Source of the DNA: Planctomycetaceae bacterium
GTDB taxonomy: Bacteria; Planctomycetota; Planctomycetia; Planctomycetales; Planctomycetaceae
Length of the DNA stretch: 64,000 bases
Direction: 5' to 3'
Assembly (NCBI GenBank): GCA_016795145.1
Contig: JAEUII010000179.1
Span: 1 to 64,000, forward strand
The position numbers were made by a program, and so were the translations under genes. The notes beneath the pieces were generated by a model that saw only the letters and a program-made list of their open reading frames with translations, was not told where the DNA came from and ran no database searches. Shown piece after piece: positions 7,497 through 16,746 of this stretch (its first letter is position 1; the number at the start of each line of letters is the position of its first letter).

Positions 7497-8645
7497 TTAC
7501 TCGTCCTCCTTCTGATTCAGCCATCCATCAAATGCAGCCACACCGCGTGACTGCAACAAGTCTCGTTGAGCCAACAGCGGGTCTCGAACATCAACCAGCA
7601 GATCGCGGTGGCTGGAGTATCCCACTACTCCGCGATTTTGAAGCTGACCAACCACGATCCCGGCGTGAATGCCAATTGAAGCCGCGAAACGCTCAATCGC
7701 TACGCGCGAAGGCGAGCCCTTTGTCGCCTGAAGAAAGTCGTTCATCGACTGAGCGGGAACCAGTACGTCAGCAGCCCAGCGATTTGCGGATAGCTCCTGT
7801 TCAGACAGTTCGCCATTCGCAGCAAGCATTTCCGTATCGAGCACAGCCTCGTGCTGCTCCAAAATGTGATGCACTTCATGCAGCAGTGTGAAGGCAAAAT
7901 AATCAATGCGACCAAACCGCATCGACAATGCAATCACCGGCTGAGTCTTTGGCTTCAGCCAAAATGCGGCCCCATCAATCCGAGTCTTCGTCAGGTGCTG
8001 AACGACCACCAGTCGAACTCCCGCCCTGGCAATCAGCTCGAGGACTTCCACAGTCTTTGCCGGATCGCCGAAGCATTCTCTCAGGCCTGCTACTGCACCG
8101 CGAAGCTTCTTCTCAGAGTACTTCGCCAACTGCGGCAGCTCAGTCGCCAACTGCCAGGCTCTCTGAGCCCAAACATTCTGAGCAGGAACACTCACTTTCG
8201 CCCGTGCACAGAATTTCGGAGGAACAATCGCTTCGACGCTGACTACTCCGAAGAATTGGGCAACTTGCCTTTCTGTTTCGTCCACCGAACTACACTTAGC
8301 CACCCATCCTCGTTTGACCATTTCTCGTAACGGGACTTGTGAGTGCAACTTTGCCCTGCGGGCGACCTCGGGGCAATCCTCCACATTGACAGACTCAACA
8401 GCGATTTGGTGCTCCAGCTGCCGCCGCAGCCAATCCTCAGCCGTGCCATGCTCTGCGCCAAATGCCGCGGCCAAACCTCGGGCAGTCGCCATTGTGATTG
8501 ATTTGGTGCCAGCAATAATCTGATTGATCGTCTGAACCGGTCGCCCCATGATCTCGGCCAGATCATTCTGCGACCATCCCGTCGAATCGAGCAACTGCTC
8601 GATTGATCGCCCGGGCGATTCTGCTCTTTCATTTCCCTGTGTCAT
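7497..8645 (-). CDS. HTH-XRE regulator with ImmA/IrrE-type metallopeptidase domain (HigA-like)
   Basis: 382 residues from ATG 8645; the 19-codon upstream extension is rejected because a promoter overlaps it. An XRE-type helix-turn-helix lies near 20-65 (GWSQNDLAEIMGRPVQTINQ). The C-terminal half holds the zinc peptidase motif HEVHH (in FTLLHEVHHIL) and the downstream E-x-x-x-A-N-x-x-A pattern (EQELSANRWAADVLVP). Proteins of this design cleave or sense a repressor, as ImmA does in ICEBs1, or act as antitoxins in HigBA-type modules. No HigB-like toxin is recognisable immediately upstream, so it is either solitary or its partner has decayed. Confidence 0.85.
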   Translation of the reverse strand: MTQGNERAESPGRSIEQLLDSTGWSQNDLAEIMGRPVQTINQIIAGTKSITMATARGLAAAFGAEHGTAEDWLRRQLEHQIAVESVNVEDCPEVARRAKLHSQVPLREMVKRGWVAKCSSVDETERQVAQFFGVVSVEAIVPPKFCARAKVSVPAQNVWAQRAWQLATELPQLAKYSEKKLRGAVAGLRECFGDPAKTVEVLELIARAGVRLVVVQHLTKTRIDGAAFWLKPKTQPVIALSMRFGRIDYFAFTLLHEVHHILEQHEAVLDTEMLAANGELSEQELSANRWAADVLVPAQSMNDFLQATKGSPSRVAIERFAASIGIHAGIVVGQLQNRGVVGYSSHRDLLVDVRDPLLAQRDLLQSRGVAAFDGWLNQKEDE

Positions 8646-8652
8646 GAAACGA

Positions 8653-8681
8653 ATTCTACACGATTCAACCACTGCACACAA
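8653..8681 (-). promoter_or_regulatory. Candidate promoter of the HTH/IrrE gene
   Basis: On the minus strand TTGTGT (8681-8676) and TAGAAT (8658-8653) are separated by exactly 17 bases. The -10 ends only 7 bases before the ATG at 8645, so transcription would start at or near the start codon, giving a leaderless or near-leaderless mRNA. Confidence 0.4.
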
Positions 8682-9157
8682 CTTCCGCACCTTAAAAAAC
8701 ACCGGATCACTGAATTTTCAATTCCACGCAGTAAATCCCATGGGTGCTCACTCACAGGAGTGGCTTGTTGCTTCTTGCCAACACTGCGGCCACCAGTAAG
8801 AAACGGCAGGGGTTTCAGTTGCTCTGACCCCCAGCGCAGGAACTGCCGGACGGGGCCAGCGCAACGAAAATTGCATCGATAATCTCCAAGGCTACCGACG
8901 CGAAATTCCGCAAGTCTCGCGCGGTCCAAACGCGGGTTTGGGGGCTGCAAAATCAACACAGCTTCCCCAACCTCAACTCCTCTCTGGCAAAATGTCGTGA
9001 ATGCATCGTTTAGTGATGCCACTCCGACACTAGGGGGAGGAATTCTACTACACCAGAGAACTAGCCGATAACTAAGACTGAACCCCGCGAGAATGCGGCA
9101 ATCTTTGACTGAGCCAGCACAGAGTGACCTGGCAATTTGGGTCTAAGGAGAGACTTC
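8682..9157. other. Gap with one doubtful minus-strand ORF (8642-9022)
   Basis: The only long frame is a 126-codon minus-strand ORF at 8642-9022 that would overlap the HTH/IrrE start. It is rich in Arg and Cys, shows no family resemblance and has no clear binding site, so it may be a gene remnant where a toxin partner would be expected. The rest holds nothing recognised except the TAAGGAG ribosome binding site of the next gene at 9144-9150. Confidence 0.25.
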
Positions 9158-9844
9158 ATGAAACTTGCACGTTGGTCCCTGGTGACGCTTGGAATCAGTC
9201 TCGGAGTCATTTCCGGCTGCAGGTCCACGTCCTCGATTATGTTCTCCAGAAATGAATCAAACACTGCCTGGTGTCAATTCAAGAAGGTCGACGGCGTTCC
9301 AATCACGGTCAAGATACCCACTCATCTCAAGCTGTACGTCTATGACAAGTACTTCCTGGAAATTGACAAGATCGCGGGAAGTGAACGACTTGCGAAAGCA
9401 GACATCCCGATACTGAGAGACTTCGCTCATGAAATGATCTACACCGAAAAGGTGGTCATGGTCGACTTCAAACGACCAGCCGCTGGTTCTTCCAACCTGA
9501 AAGTGGATTTTACGGAAGACCAGTACATCAAAAATATGCAGCAGGACATCACCGACGAGACCCTGCAGCGAGTCAATGAACTAGTGGCCACGACTTTGCC
9601 TAGTTTCGTTGAGGCTTCTGGTGGCACTGAGCCTCAGAAAATTGAAGACCGAATCAAGGAAGTCAAGTCGATTGTCGCTGTAGGGATGTTCGATGTCGAT
9701 GATCCGAACTTCGAAATGCTTGTGCAGCAGTTCCTCCAGGATCACGTAAACTGCTCGGCTGGGTGCCCCGCAGGACAATTCCCCGTCGGACAGGTAAGTC
9801 CAGTAGAGAATGCTAATGCAGGAGGATTCGCAACAAATCTCTAG
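9158..9844 (+). CDS. Hypothetical lipoprotein
   Basis: 228 residues. ATG 9158 follows TAAGGAG with a 7-base spacer, which decides the start over the longer frame at 9137. The N-terminus is a lipoprotein signal (basic MKLAR, hydrophobic core, VISGC lipobox with Cys21). The mature part is mixed alpha/beta with a charged helical middle, and the tail carries a CSAGC pair. No known family is recognised. It heads a row of four plus-strand genes for exported or protease proteins (9.1-14.6 kb). Location: membrane-anchored, facing the periplasm. Confidence 0.7.
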   Translation: MKLARWSLVTLGISLGVISGCRSTSSIMFSRNESNTAWCQFKKVDGVPITVKIPTHLKLYVYDKYFLEIDKIAGSERLAKADIPILRDFAHEMIYTEKVVMVDFKRPAAGSSNLKVDFTEDQYIKNMQQDITDETLQRVNELVATTLPSFVEASGGTEPQKIEDRIKEVKSIVAVGMFDVDDPNFEMLVQQFLQDHVNCSAGCPAGQFPVGQVSPVENANAGGFATNL

Positions 9845-9903
9845 TGCGATTCCAAAACACGCTTGCTTCACGTTATTGCTAATGTCACTCTTCGGAGGAC
9901 TGT

Positions 9904-9924
9904 CCGGGGCACAACTCGCCCCGG
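9904..9924. other. GC-rich hairpin between lipoprotein and protease genes
   Basis: CCGGGGC (9904-9910) and GCCCCGG (9918-9924) pair around a 7-base loop, and the stem can extend imperfectly with GACT/AGTC on each side. No T run follows, so it is more likely an RNA-processing or attenuation structure than a strong terminator. Confidence 0.4.
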
Positions 9925-9979
9925 AGTCTTCCGGATGCGAAAAGGCAGCTTTTGCGGCGTTTGTTGGAGTAAAAAGGTC

Positions 9980-11059
9980 ATGGCGAAAAAGAAGGCATCG
10001 ATCTCTTCGGGCAAAGCAGCGAAGTCTGCCAGTGGTGGACCCGGCAAAATAAAGAATGCTGAAAAAAAAACACTATCGAAGAATTCTCCTGCAAACTGGG
10101 GGGTCGAAGCCTATCAGGATCGAAGTCATTATGATGCCGTTACGCTGGCCCTACAGCATCTGAGAAACTTGACTCGTGATCCGGATAATGCCTATCGCAG
10201 GGCATGCTCAGTATTGGAGGAATACCGAGGGCGAATTTGCAAACTACCAGGGTTCAAGTCGGTCGAGGTTGGGCTCAAAGAGATCGGAACCAGCGTCACT
10301 AGAATTTTCGCAATCCGAATCATTGTCAGTAAGAAACATGATCCAACAAATCCAGATGGCTGGATACCGCCACATATTGAAGGTGTACCCACCGATGTGC
10401 TTCAGGAGTGCGAGTTCAGTCAGGCAGCACCAATTCCCGGGACTAAGATAGACGTTGCGCCGAGTGGCAAAGACGGGACACTAGGCGGGTACGTACGGAT
10501 GAGAGGCTCAAAACAGATTCGTTACCTGACGTGTGCTCATGTTATTGGAAGCACTAGTGCTTCTAATGTGCTTCAGTTGAACAATGTGGTTGGCACTATC
10601 ACCCCCTCTCCCCAAACTATGGAAAAATCTGCGAGAGTAGATTGCGCGATAGTGACTCCAATGCCACGAGCGGCAGGAATCCAGCCCATTTCAAATGGCC
10701 CGAACACCGCGATTACAATTGCCTCAGCAACGCCTTCTGACATGAATCGCGATGGTCTTGTCTGGAAACGTGGAGCTGAGACAGGGCTGACTTACGGAAC
10801 GCTGACATCGATCAATAGTGGATCATGGCCAATTGCGGGGGCCGGCAATGCAACGAATCAGTATATTGTTAAGGGGCGATCTCCTAACGAGCCTTTTGCA
10901 AAGCGGGGCGACAGTGGTGCCTTTGTTTGTATTGGAAATTTCGTTGTAGGACTTGTTCGGGCCGTCAATGATGCAACCGGACAAACACTCGTGATGCCCC
11001 TGGACTATCTCGCTAACGGTACAACTCCACCAGCAATCGAACGGTTTGATCTGTTCTAA
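9980..11059 (+). CDS. Nal1-like trypsin-fold serine protease
   Basis: 359 residues from ATG 9980 (GGAG 11 bases upstream; longer frame from 9863 rejected). A Lys/Ala/Ser-rich start is followed by a domain ending in PPHIEGVPTDVL (130-141), a hallmark of bacterial proteins related to plant Nal1. The protease core has the triad His187 (in TCAHV), Asp221 (in RVDCAIV) and Ser312 (in RGDSGAF). All three are present, so it should be active. There is no signal peptide, although both flanking genes encode lipoproteins, so it may act inside the cell or be exported another way. Substrate unknown. Confidence 0.75.
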   Translation: MAKKKASISSGKAAKSASGGPGKIKNAEKKTLSKNSPANWGVEAYQDRSHYDAVTLALQHLRNLTRDPDNAYRRACSVLEEYRGRICKLPGFKSVEVGLKEIGTSVTRIFAIRIIVSKKHDPTNPDGWIPPHIEGVPTDVLQECEFSQAAPIPGTKIDVAPSGKDGTLGGYVRMRGSKQIRYLTCAHVIGSTSASNVLQLNNVVGTITPSPQTMEKSARVDCAIVTPMPRAAGIQPISNGPNTAITIASATPSDMNRDGLVWKRGAETGLTYGTLTSINSGSWPIAGAGNATNQYIVKGRSPNEPFAKRGDSGAFVCIGNFVVGLVRAVNDATGQTLVMPLDYLANGTTPPAIERFDLF

Positions 11060-11131
11060 CGGTGAAGTGCTTTAGTGACGGATATGGAAGCTTGGGCAAG
11101 ACGCGAAATCTAAGCCAGGAGGGTGAGAATC

Positions 11132-12421
11132 ATGAAGAGTTTCTACTGTAGGCAGGCAAGCTATCTTCTCCTGATTCCTGCTGCCGTCGTGCTGGCTGGC
11201 TGTCAGGCGTTGCATTGTCAAAAAGAAAAGACAGCGGAAGCAGCCGCAGCCCCGAAGGCAGTGGTGGTTGGAGGGCTGGTATCAAATCCTGGGGAGTACG
11301 TGCTTCGGGAGAATGTCGAAACTCTTGCTGATGTGTTATCACTTGCAGGCATCAGTGATTCCACTGTAGCAAGAACTCTACCGCAGCCACGAAATTCAAG
11401 AATCATCGAACTGGGCGAGCAGCTCATTACAGACACTACAAACTTGTTAGACGCAGCGAAGAGGATTCAGAGTTCCGTTCCAGAGGGAACAAAATTGACC
11501 GACGCGGGCCTGAAAGAAGCACTTACTACTGAAGAGACTGCATTATATGAAATTAAGGAGAATTTCAACAGAGCATCTGCAGAAATGATGAAGCTCCTCC
11601 CCACTGATTTGGTGGGAATCTACCGAGACAAGGTGGCAAATATCCACGGTCAACCAACAGCTGACCGCCCCGAAACGCGTGCCCTGTACACGTTGATCAA
11701 TGTCGGCGTTTCTGAGCAGGCGTTAAAGGAGCTTAAAGTGGCAGTCCTTGAATTTCAAACGATGCTAAACCGTGTCTTGGCTAGCTCACGCGGAGAATTT
11801 ACCCTAATGGCAAGCAGCAGCGTAGCGTCGGGTGCCAACTACATTGCCTTGTTGAAGCGAGAGGGAAAATCCTACCACTTTCCTGTGAGCTACGTGAAGA
11901 CAGGGTTCGCAGGTGAGATCGCGCTAAAACACGCCGACCGGGTTTCGGTCGAACGGGTTGGGGATACGGTACTTTCAGCCGAATCCGCAGCGGGCGGAAA
12001 TGCCCTGCTACTGAGTGGCTGGGTGCGTTCACCAGGCCTTCACCCTCCCGGTGAGCCGCTACTTCAAATTGTCAATACGAACCTGAGGGGAACAAGACTT
12101 CAGACTGACAAATTGTGTGTAATTGTAGAGCGTTCTGAGCAGATCTTTGTTCTTCCATACGACTCGATCAGCAATGAAGATAGTGCCTTTGGATCCATCT
12201 CAACGCTTGCGAGCGACCGCGTTCATGTCGCTCCGTATTTTCAAGCACCGCTAATTGCTGAAACTGTCGTCGGAAAAGCAGCAGAGGACGCTCTTGCCCT
12301 CAGAACGGCTCGCATCGTCGCTAATCGCCCAATTCTCACACACGAAGAAGAGAAACACGTTCGTATGCAGAAGGCGTTTCGATCCGCAAGCGCGAAAGTC
12401 GGTCGATTCATGCGGCCTTGA
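11132..12421 (+). CDS. SLBB-domain-like lipoprotein
   Basis: 429 residues. ATG 11132 lies 8 bases after AGGAGGG; the GTG at 11123 overlaps that site and is rejected. A lipoprotein signal with a VLAGC lipobox opens the protein. Two stretches resemble the SLBB fold of polysaccharide export proteins: VVVGGLVSNPGEYVL near 45-60 and ALLLSGWVRSPGLHPPGE near 290-310. Between them is a helical region with many charged residues. SLBB proteins bind glycans or assemble export channels in the envelope. No Wza-type partner or polymerase lies nearby, so the transported glycan, if any, is unknown. Confidence 0.6.
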   Translation: MKSFYCRQASYLLLIPAAVVLAGCQALHCQKEKTAEAAAAPKAVVVGGLVSNPGEYVLRENVETLADVLSLAGISDSTVARTLPQPRNSRIIELGEQLITDTTNLLDAAKRIQSSVPEGTKLTDAGLKEALTTEETALYEIKENFNRASAEMMKLLPTDLVGIYRDKVANIHGQPTADRPETRALYTLINVGVSEQALKELKVAVLEFQTMLNRVLASSRGEFTLMASSSVASGANYIALLKREGKSYHFPVSYVKTGFAGEIALKHADRVSVERVGDTVLSAESAAGGNALLLSGWVRSPGLHPPGEPLLQIVNTNLRGTRLQTDKLCVIVERSEQIFVLPYDSISNEDSAFGSISTLASDRVHVAPYFQAPLIAETVVGKAAEDALALRTARIVANRPILTHEEEKHVRMQKAFRSASAKVGRFMRP

Positions 12422-12559
12422 TACGTAATTACTTGCACATTTGGCGCGAGTGTCGCATGGTAGCCGCCAGTTGGCGACAGTAGGAAGACTTCTTCCGTCC
12501 GGTCAAGTTCTGAAAACCTGTCTTCAGTCCGCTCGGTTTAAATCAATCAAGGTGTCCCA

Positions 12560-14569
12560 ATGAGATTCTCAAAGCATGGATGGCTTTTCGCCGTGGGCCT
12601 TTCTGCTGTTTCAGTTAGCAGCACCTGCTCTGGGCAGACAGGCGATGTACCTCCCGCCCCGACGCCTGATGCCAAAGCCGCTTCTGTAGACACAAATGTG
12701 TCTGATAAAGAGCGAATGAAAGCGGCTGCGGATCAAGCAGAGGTCAGCGGGAAGGCGGCGAGTGAAAGTGCGCAGCGTGCATCGAATGGTGCACTGACGG
12801 CCGAAGCAAACGCTGCATCAAAGACTGCCCTTTGTGCTGAGCAGGAAGCGAAAATCGCTGCCGACGTCGCATTCGCCTCAACGCCAAACGACCCCGATGC
12901 TACCACAAAGGCTCAAGCTGCAGGCGCTGCGGCAAAAAAGGCAATGGATGCATCAAAGAAAGCCTTAGCCGCTCACAAAGCAGCAGCGGACGCACTGGCA
13001 CCGGGCGTTCAGAAGGCAGAGCAGGCTAAGGCGGATGAGCAATTGGGGGCGGAGCTCAGGGGCGTTATCGAGGCGGAGTTGGACGTAGCAATGGACACTT
13101 CAGTCTCGGCAAACGATCGAATAAGTGCAATCGAGGTTCTTGGAGCGATTGCGATCGCACACGGAGAACTTAAGTACGACCCAAGAAATCAGACAGGGAC
13201 CATTTCTTCGCACATTGTTAATAAACTGACGATGGACTTTGGAGTGAAGCCTGTATCTATTGCTAAGTACCAGGTTTTGTCAGATGTACTCTCGGCGTCC
13301 GGAAAACACATCGTTGCAGGTGATGAAGCTGCGTTTCAATTAGTGATTCATGAGTTCTACCGCTCCATTCAGCATGATGAGATAGCAATTCAGTATGTCA
13401 GCTCAACAGCACTTGCGGAAGTGCTTGCGCATGCAAGTATCGACGCTGACGAATACTTGGCAAGAGACTTCCCCGAGCTTGTCAAGAGTGTCAAGGACAC
13501 AATCAGCATTCACAAGAACAGTCATGTTCGACTCGGACTGTTGACGGTTCTTTCGAATAAGGGAAATGCAATACTCAATCAACAGCAGGATGTTGCTTCC
13601 GCTGCCGCAGAACGAGAATTGGCCAAGGAACTGGAGAAGTCACTCAAGGCTGCGACCGACACTCTAAAGGCAGCAAATGAAGCCGTGGCGAAAGCGCAGA
13701 AGCCTGTAGACGAGGCAAACGCAACCATCAACCAGCTCAATGCAGACATTCTGGCCATCGATACCGCTATTGCGACATTTGAGGCCGCCAGGAGTCTCGA
13801 GGCAGCAAAGGAAATGCCAGATGAAGCGAAGATTATGGCATTCGATAAGAAAATCGCAGACGCTGGGGAACAGAAGGACGTATCCATTAAGGCGAGGGGC
13901 AACATAACGTCACTTCGCGATAACGACTTGATCCCGGCAAAGACAAAGGCGGATGAAACACAAAAGACGGCGATGGAATCGCAGAAAGTAGCAAAAGCAA
14001 AGTTTGATGCGGCAGAAGCCGCTGCTGACTCAAAGTCTAAGGCGAAACCAGTGGCTGAGGGGGCTCTTTCCGAGATTCTTGCTGCACTGAGAGAACTTTC
14101 GTCTCAGTCAGCTCCCGTGGATCGAGTTAGCGTAGAAGCGCGTTTTGCCCTAACCACACTTCTGAAGGGCGAACTGCTTCCGGATGCGAAGAAGTTGACA
14201 TTTGCTGCCGGGCCAATGCCAAACGATCGCCAGCCGCTCGCCGCATCCGATCGTCCGACGGCAGGAATGATGAACTCAGAGCGAATGGGTGTCACACATA
14301 CCCGGTCATTCGATCCCGCTCAGGATGTGACAAATCGTTCAGACCGTGGATCGCGAGTGGCTGCTCCTCCGCAATCATTGCGAGTTCCTAGACCGGATTA
14401 TAAATTTCCAAAAGATCCGCGAGAAATCAGAAAAGCAGCCGGAGCGATCAAGGTTGAAGGTCCAGCGTTCGTACCCGGCACCAAGCCAAACGCTGCAACT
14501 CCTGCAGGGCCTGTTGCGGCGCCTTCAAGCTCCTCGTCAGGCGGAGAAAGCTCCGGTTCCGGTGGCTGA
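12560..14569 (+). CDS. Secreted alanine-rich coiled-coil protein
   Basis: 669 residues. A signal peptide (MRFSKHGWLFAVGL..., probable cut after STCSG) precedes two long Ala/Lys/Glu-rich coiled-coil regions (about 45-165 and 345-500). They flank a more globular helical part (about 170-340) that may contain HEAT-like helices. The tail is rich in Pro, Gly and Ser and ends in repeated SSG. A structural or adhesive envelope role is plausible; no family is recognised. After the TGA stop the same frame stays open for 41 more codons to TAG 14693, so a longer ancestral form or stop read-through is possible. Confidence 0.65.
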   Translation: MRFSKHGWLFAVGLSAVSVSSTCSGQTGDVPPAPTPDAKAASVDTNVSDKERMKAAADQAEVSGKAASESAQRASNGALTAEANAASKTALCAEQEAKIAADVAFASTPNDPDATTKAQAAGAAAKKAMDASKKALAAHKAAADALAPGVQKAEQAKADEQLGAELRGVIEAELDVAMDTSVSANDRISAIEVLGAIAIAHGELKYDPRNQTGTISSHIVNKLTMDFGVKPVSIAKYQVLSDVLSASGKHIVAGDEAAFQLVIHEFYRSIQHDEIAIQYVSSTALAEVLAHASIDADEYLARDFPELVKSVKDTISIHKNSHVRLGLLTVLSNKGNAILNQQQDVASAAAERELAKELEKSLKAATDTLKAANEAVAKAQKPVDEANATINQLNADILAIDTAIATFEAARSLEAAKEMPDEAKIMAFDKKIADAGEQKDVSIKARGNITSLRDNDLIPAKTKADETQKTAMESQKVAKAKFDAAEAAADSKSKAKPVAEGALSEILAALRELSSQSAPVDRVSVEARFALTTLLKGELLPDAKKLTFAAGPMPNDRQPLAASDRPTAGMMNSERMGVTHTRSFDPAQDVTNRSDRGSRVAAPPQSLRVPRPDYKFPKDPREIRKAAGAIKVEGPAFVPGTKPNAATPAGPVAAPSSSSSGGESSGSGG

Positions 14570-14697
14570 TTATCGATTGTTGGGTCCTTCAACGATATGG
14601 ACATGCGGTACATCGGCGATGACGAATTCAGAGTACCCGGCGGGGAATTCTTCGATCAGAAGTTGCCTGAAATAAAGACGGCGTCACCTCTTTAGAC

Positions 14698-16575
14698 TCA
14701 ATCACCAAGAACACGCGCGGCGGCATCAGCGAATTCTTTCAGGAAATTTGTGTTGCGCTTTGTCGTGTAGTAACAGACAACTTTCGGTCTTTCGGTACCA
14801 TTGAGTTGCTCCACAGCAGCTTTGAAAATGGTCTCAGAACGCTCCGTGACCGAATCGGATGCGTGATCAGGATCCGGTATTACGTCGTAGAACCCGCTAA
14901 TCACTTGAGGCGATTGCAGCTTTCGGAAGTGCTCCAGTGATCGTTTCCATGAATCCAGATTAGATTTGTCCATTGGTCTATCCGCAGTTTGCCAGTTGAG
15001 TACAGTGATCTTCGAATCTATGCCGTTCCAAGAATCGGTGAGATCGCCGTTTACCATCGGAAAAAATGATCTGGAGTCGGTAGGTTTGACCGCGTTATGA
15101 TTCGGGTCGTACATATCATTGAAAAGAATGACTTGGCCTTCTGCATCCACACGATTGATCAGGTCAATGCACTTTACTCGGTTTTCCGCAAGAATTACAC
15201 TAGGGCTCTCACCTTTCCCGAGGGGATCGTGACCCATCGCCCGAATTTCATCATGATCAATCAGCCAACGTTTAGGCTGAATCAGGTCGTGGATTCCATT
15301 GACTTGTTTCTCGAAAAGCTCGAAGACTTCTGAGTGTCGAAGGCTGCAGCAGATTTTTCCAGGACTTGCATTCGGGAGAGTTGCGTGAAAGTAATTGACC
15401 GAAACGATGTCATTCAGATCGACCGCGTTTGCCTTAAATCGAATTGAGATATCTTTCCTCTCGTGAGCGAATCCATTAGCCGTGACTTCGCTGTCTCGCC
15501 ATTGATCGAAGTGTTGTCCTTCGTCGAGCAGTTTTCCCTGTGTCTCATTGTAAACAGAGATACTAAGCACTTCCGCTGGTTCGTTGGGGACTTCGGTATC
15601 CTGTCGCCGAATCATGTTTGGCCCAAGAGCCTCTTCCAGGCGAACGTCGGAAACAACTGCTTTTCCGGTGTTGCATTGAGGGAAGCCAAACCACAACTGA
15701 GCTTCGTTGCAATGAAAAGAACTCAATAGGACGGCGTATCGAGTCGCCGGCTGCGTTTTCTTTACCTTGAATTGGACGGCCTCGAGCGGAACGTATCGGT
15801 CACCGTCAAGGCCTCTTACTTTCGCATAGAAGTGAACCTCCTCTTTAGAATTCGATGGGCCAACGCCACACGTCGTTAGCGTGAAGCTCAATCGGTACTG
15901 GTGTCGCGGATTCAGCGGAATCCCTTCCTGGCCAATCTCAATTCTGTTTGCCTTTCCCAGATCGAGCTCCAATCCGTTCCAGTTGAGGTCCTGATCCAGA
16001 GGTACCTGCGTCACTGCCGATTCGAAGTCTTTGTGAATGATCCAGTCCGAGCGCAGTCGTTCCGTCGTCCCTGCAAACCTGCCATTGCGGATTTGATTGT
16101 CCCCGGATGCAACTCCCAGAACCGTGCCATCGCCAGCATCAATGAGCTTTAAACGCTGCCTCTTAACAGGCGTTGCCTCTGTTAGATGATAGGCGCACTG
16201 AAGGATTTTCTCCGACCCACCAACTGGCATGACTTCGGGAATGAGTTCAATCCCGTGGTTCCTGGCCGCGGCCTGGATGTCAACAAGATTCTTGCGAATC
16301 CTTTGTGAAGTTGGACTCTGATCTGCTGGATCAAGGATCGCTTTGTCGCCAAGCTGGAAGCTCGACAAAACCACAACAGTGTACCCATGTTCCCCTAACT
16401 TCTCGAATAGAGCCATCAGCTCTTTCGCCGTATAGTTGGTTGCATCACCATCGAGAACAGGATCTCGAAGCAGATCGACGTAGGCGAAGAACCACTTTTC
16501 AATGCCCTGCGCACGAACTGGTTCCGGAGCGAGCAAGGTGACACCGAGAAGAACGAAGGTAATAAGGCGATGCAT
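14698..16575 (-). CDS. Secreted TIM-barrel protein, GH20-like
   Basis: 625 residues from ATG 16575 (signal MHRLITFVLLGVTLL ending PVRA); the 11-codon extension to 16608 is rejected. The N-terminal part (YTAKELMALFEKLGEHGY, then NHGIELIPEVMPVGG) and the C-terminal part (KRWLIDHDEIRAMGHDP, VILFNDMYDPNHN) look like the two halves of a (beta/alpha)8 barrel resembling family 20 hexosaminidases. A beta-sandwich-like insert of about 200 residues lies between. I do not see the exact catalytic Asp-Glu pair of GH20 (there is HDE in the second half), so enzymatic activity is uncertain. Convergent with the coiled-coil gene. Confidence 0.55.
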   Translation of the reverse strand: MHRLITFVLLGVTLLAPEPVRAQGIEKWFFAYVDLLRDPVLDGDATNYTAKELMALFEKLGEHGYTVVVLSSFQLGDKAILDPADQSPTSQRIRKNLVDIQAAARNHGIELIPEVMPVGGSEKILQCAYHLTEATPVKRQRLKLIDAGDGTVLGVASGDNQIRNGRFAGTTERLRSDWIIHKDFESAVTQVPLDQDLNWNGLELDLGKANRIEIGQEGIPLNPRHQYRLSFTLTTCGVGPSNSKEEVHFYAKVRGLDGDRYVPLEAVQFKVKKTQPATRYAVLLSSFHCNEAQLWFGFPQCNTGKAVVSDVRLEEALGPNMIRRQDTEVPNEPAEVLSISVYNETQGKLLDEGQHFDQWRDSEVTANGFAHERKDISIRFKANAVDLNDIVSVNYFHATLPNASPGKICCSLRHSEVFELFEKQVNGIHDLIQPKRWLIDHDEIRAMGHDPLGKGESPSVILAENRVKCIDLINRVDAEGQVILFNDMYDPNHNAVKPTDSRSFFPMVNGDLTDSWNGIDSKITVLNWQTADRPMDKSNLDSWKRSLEHFRKLQSPQVISGFYDVIPDPDHASDSVTERSETIFKAAVEQLNGTERPKVVCYYTTKRNTNFLKEFADAAARVLGD

Positions 16576-16746
16576 CGAGTACGGTTCCAAGCAGTTGGTG
16601 ATCAACAAAAACTGCAGAGCAGGTTCCGAAACCTCGAAGCCAGCTCTGCCGCGATTGATGCCACTTACGGAGAATTACCAAAGTAGAAAGTAGTTGGTCT
16701 GACCGTCCGGCATCGGACAGGAATATCCAACCCTGCCGATTGTCAA

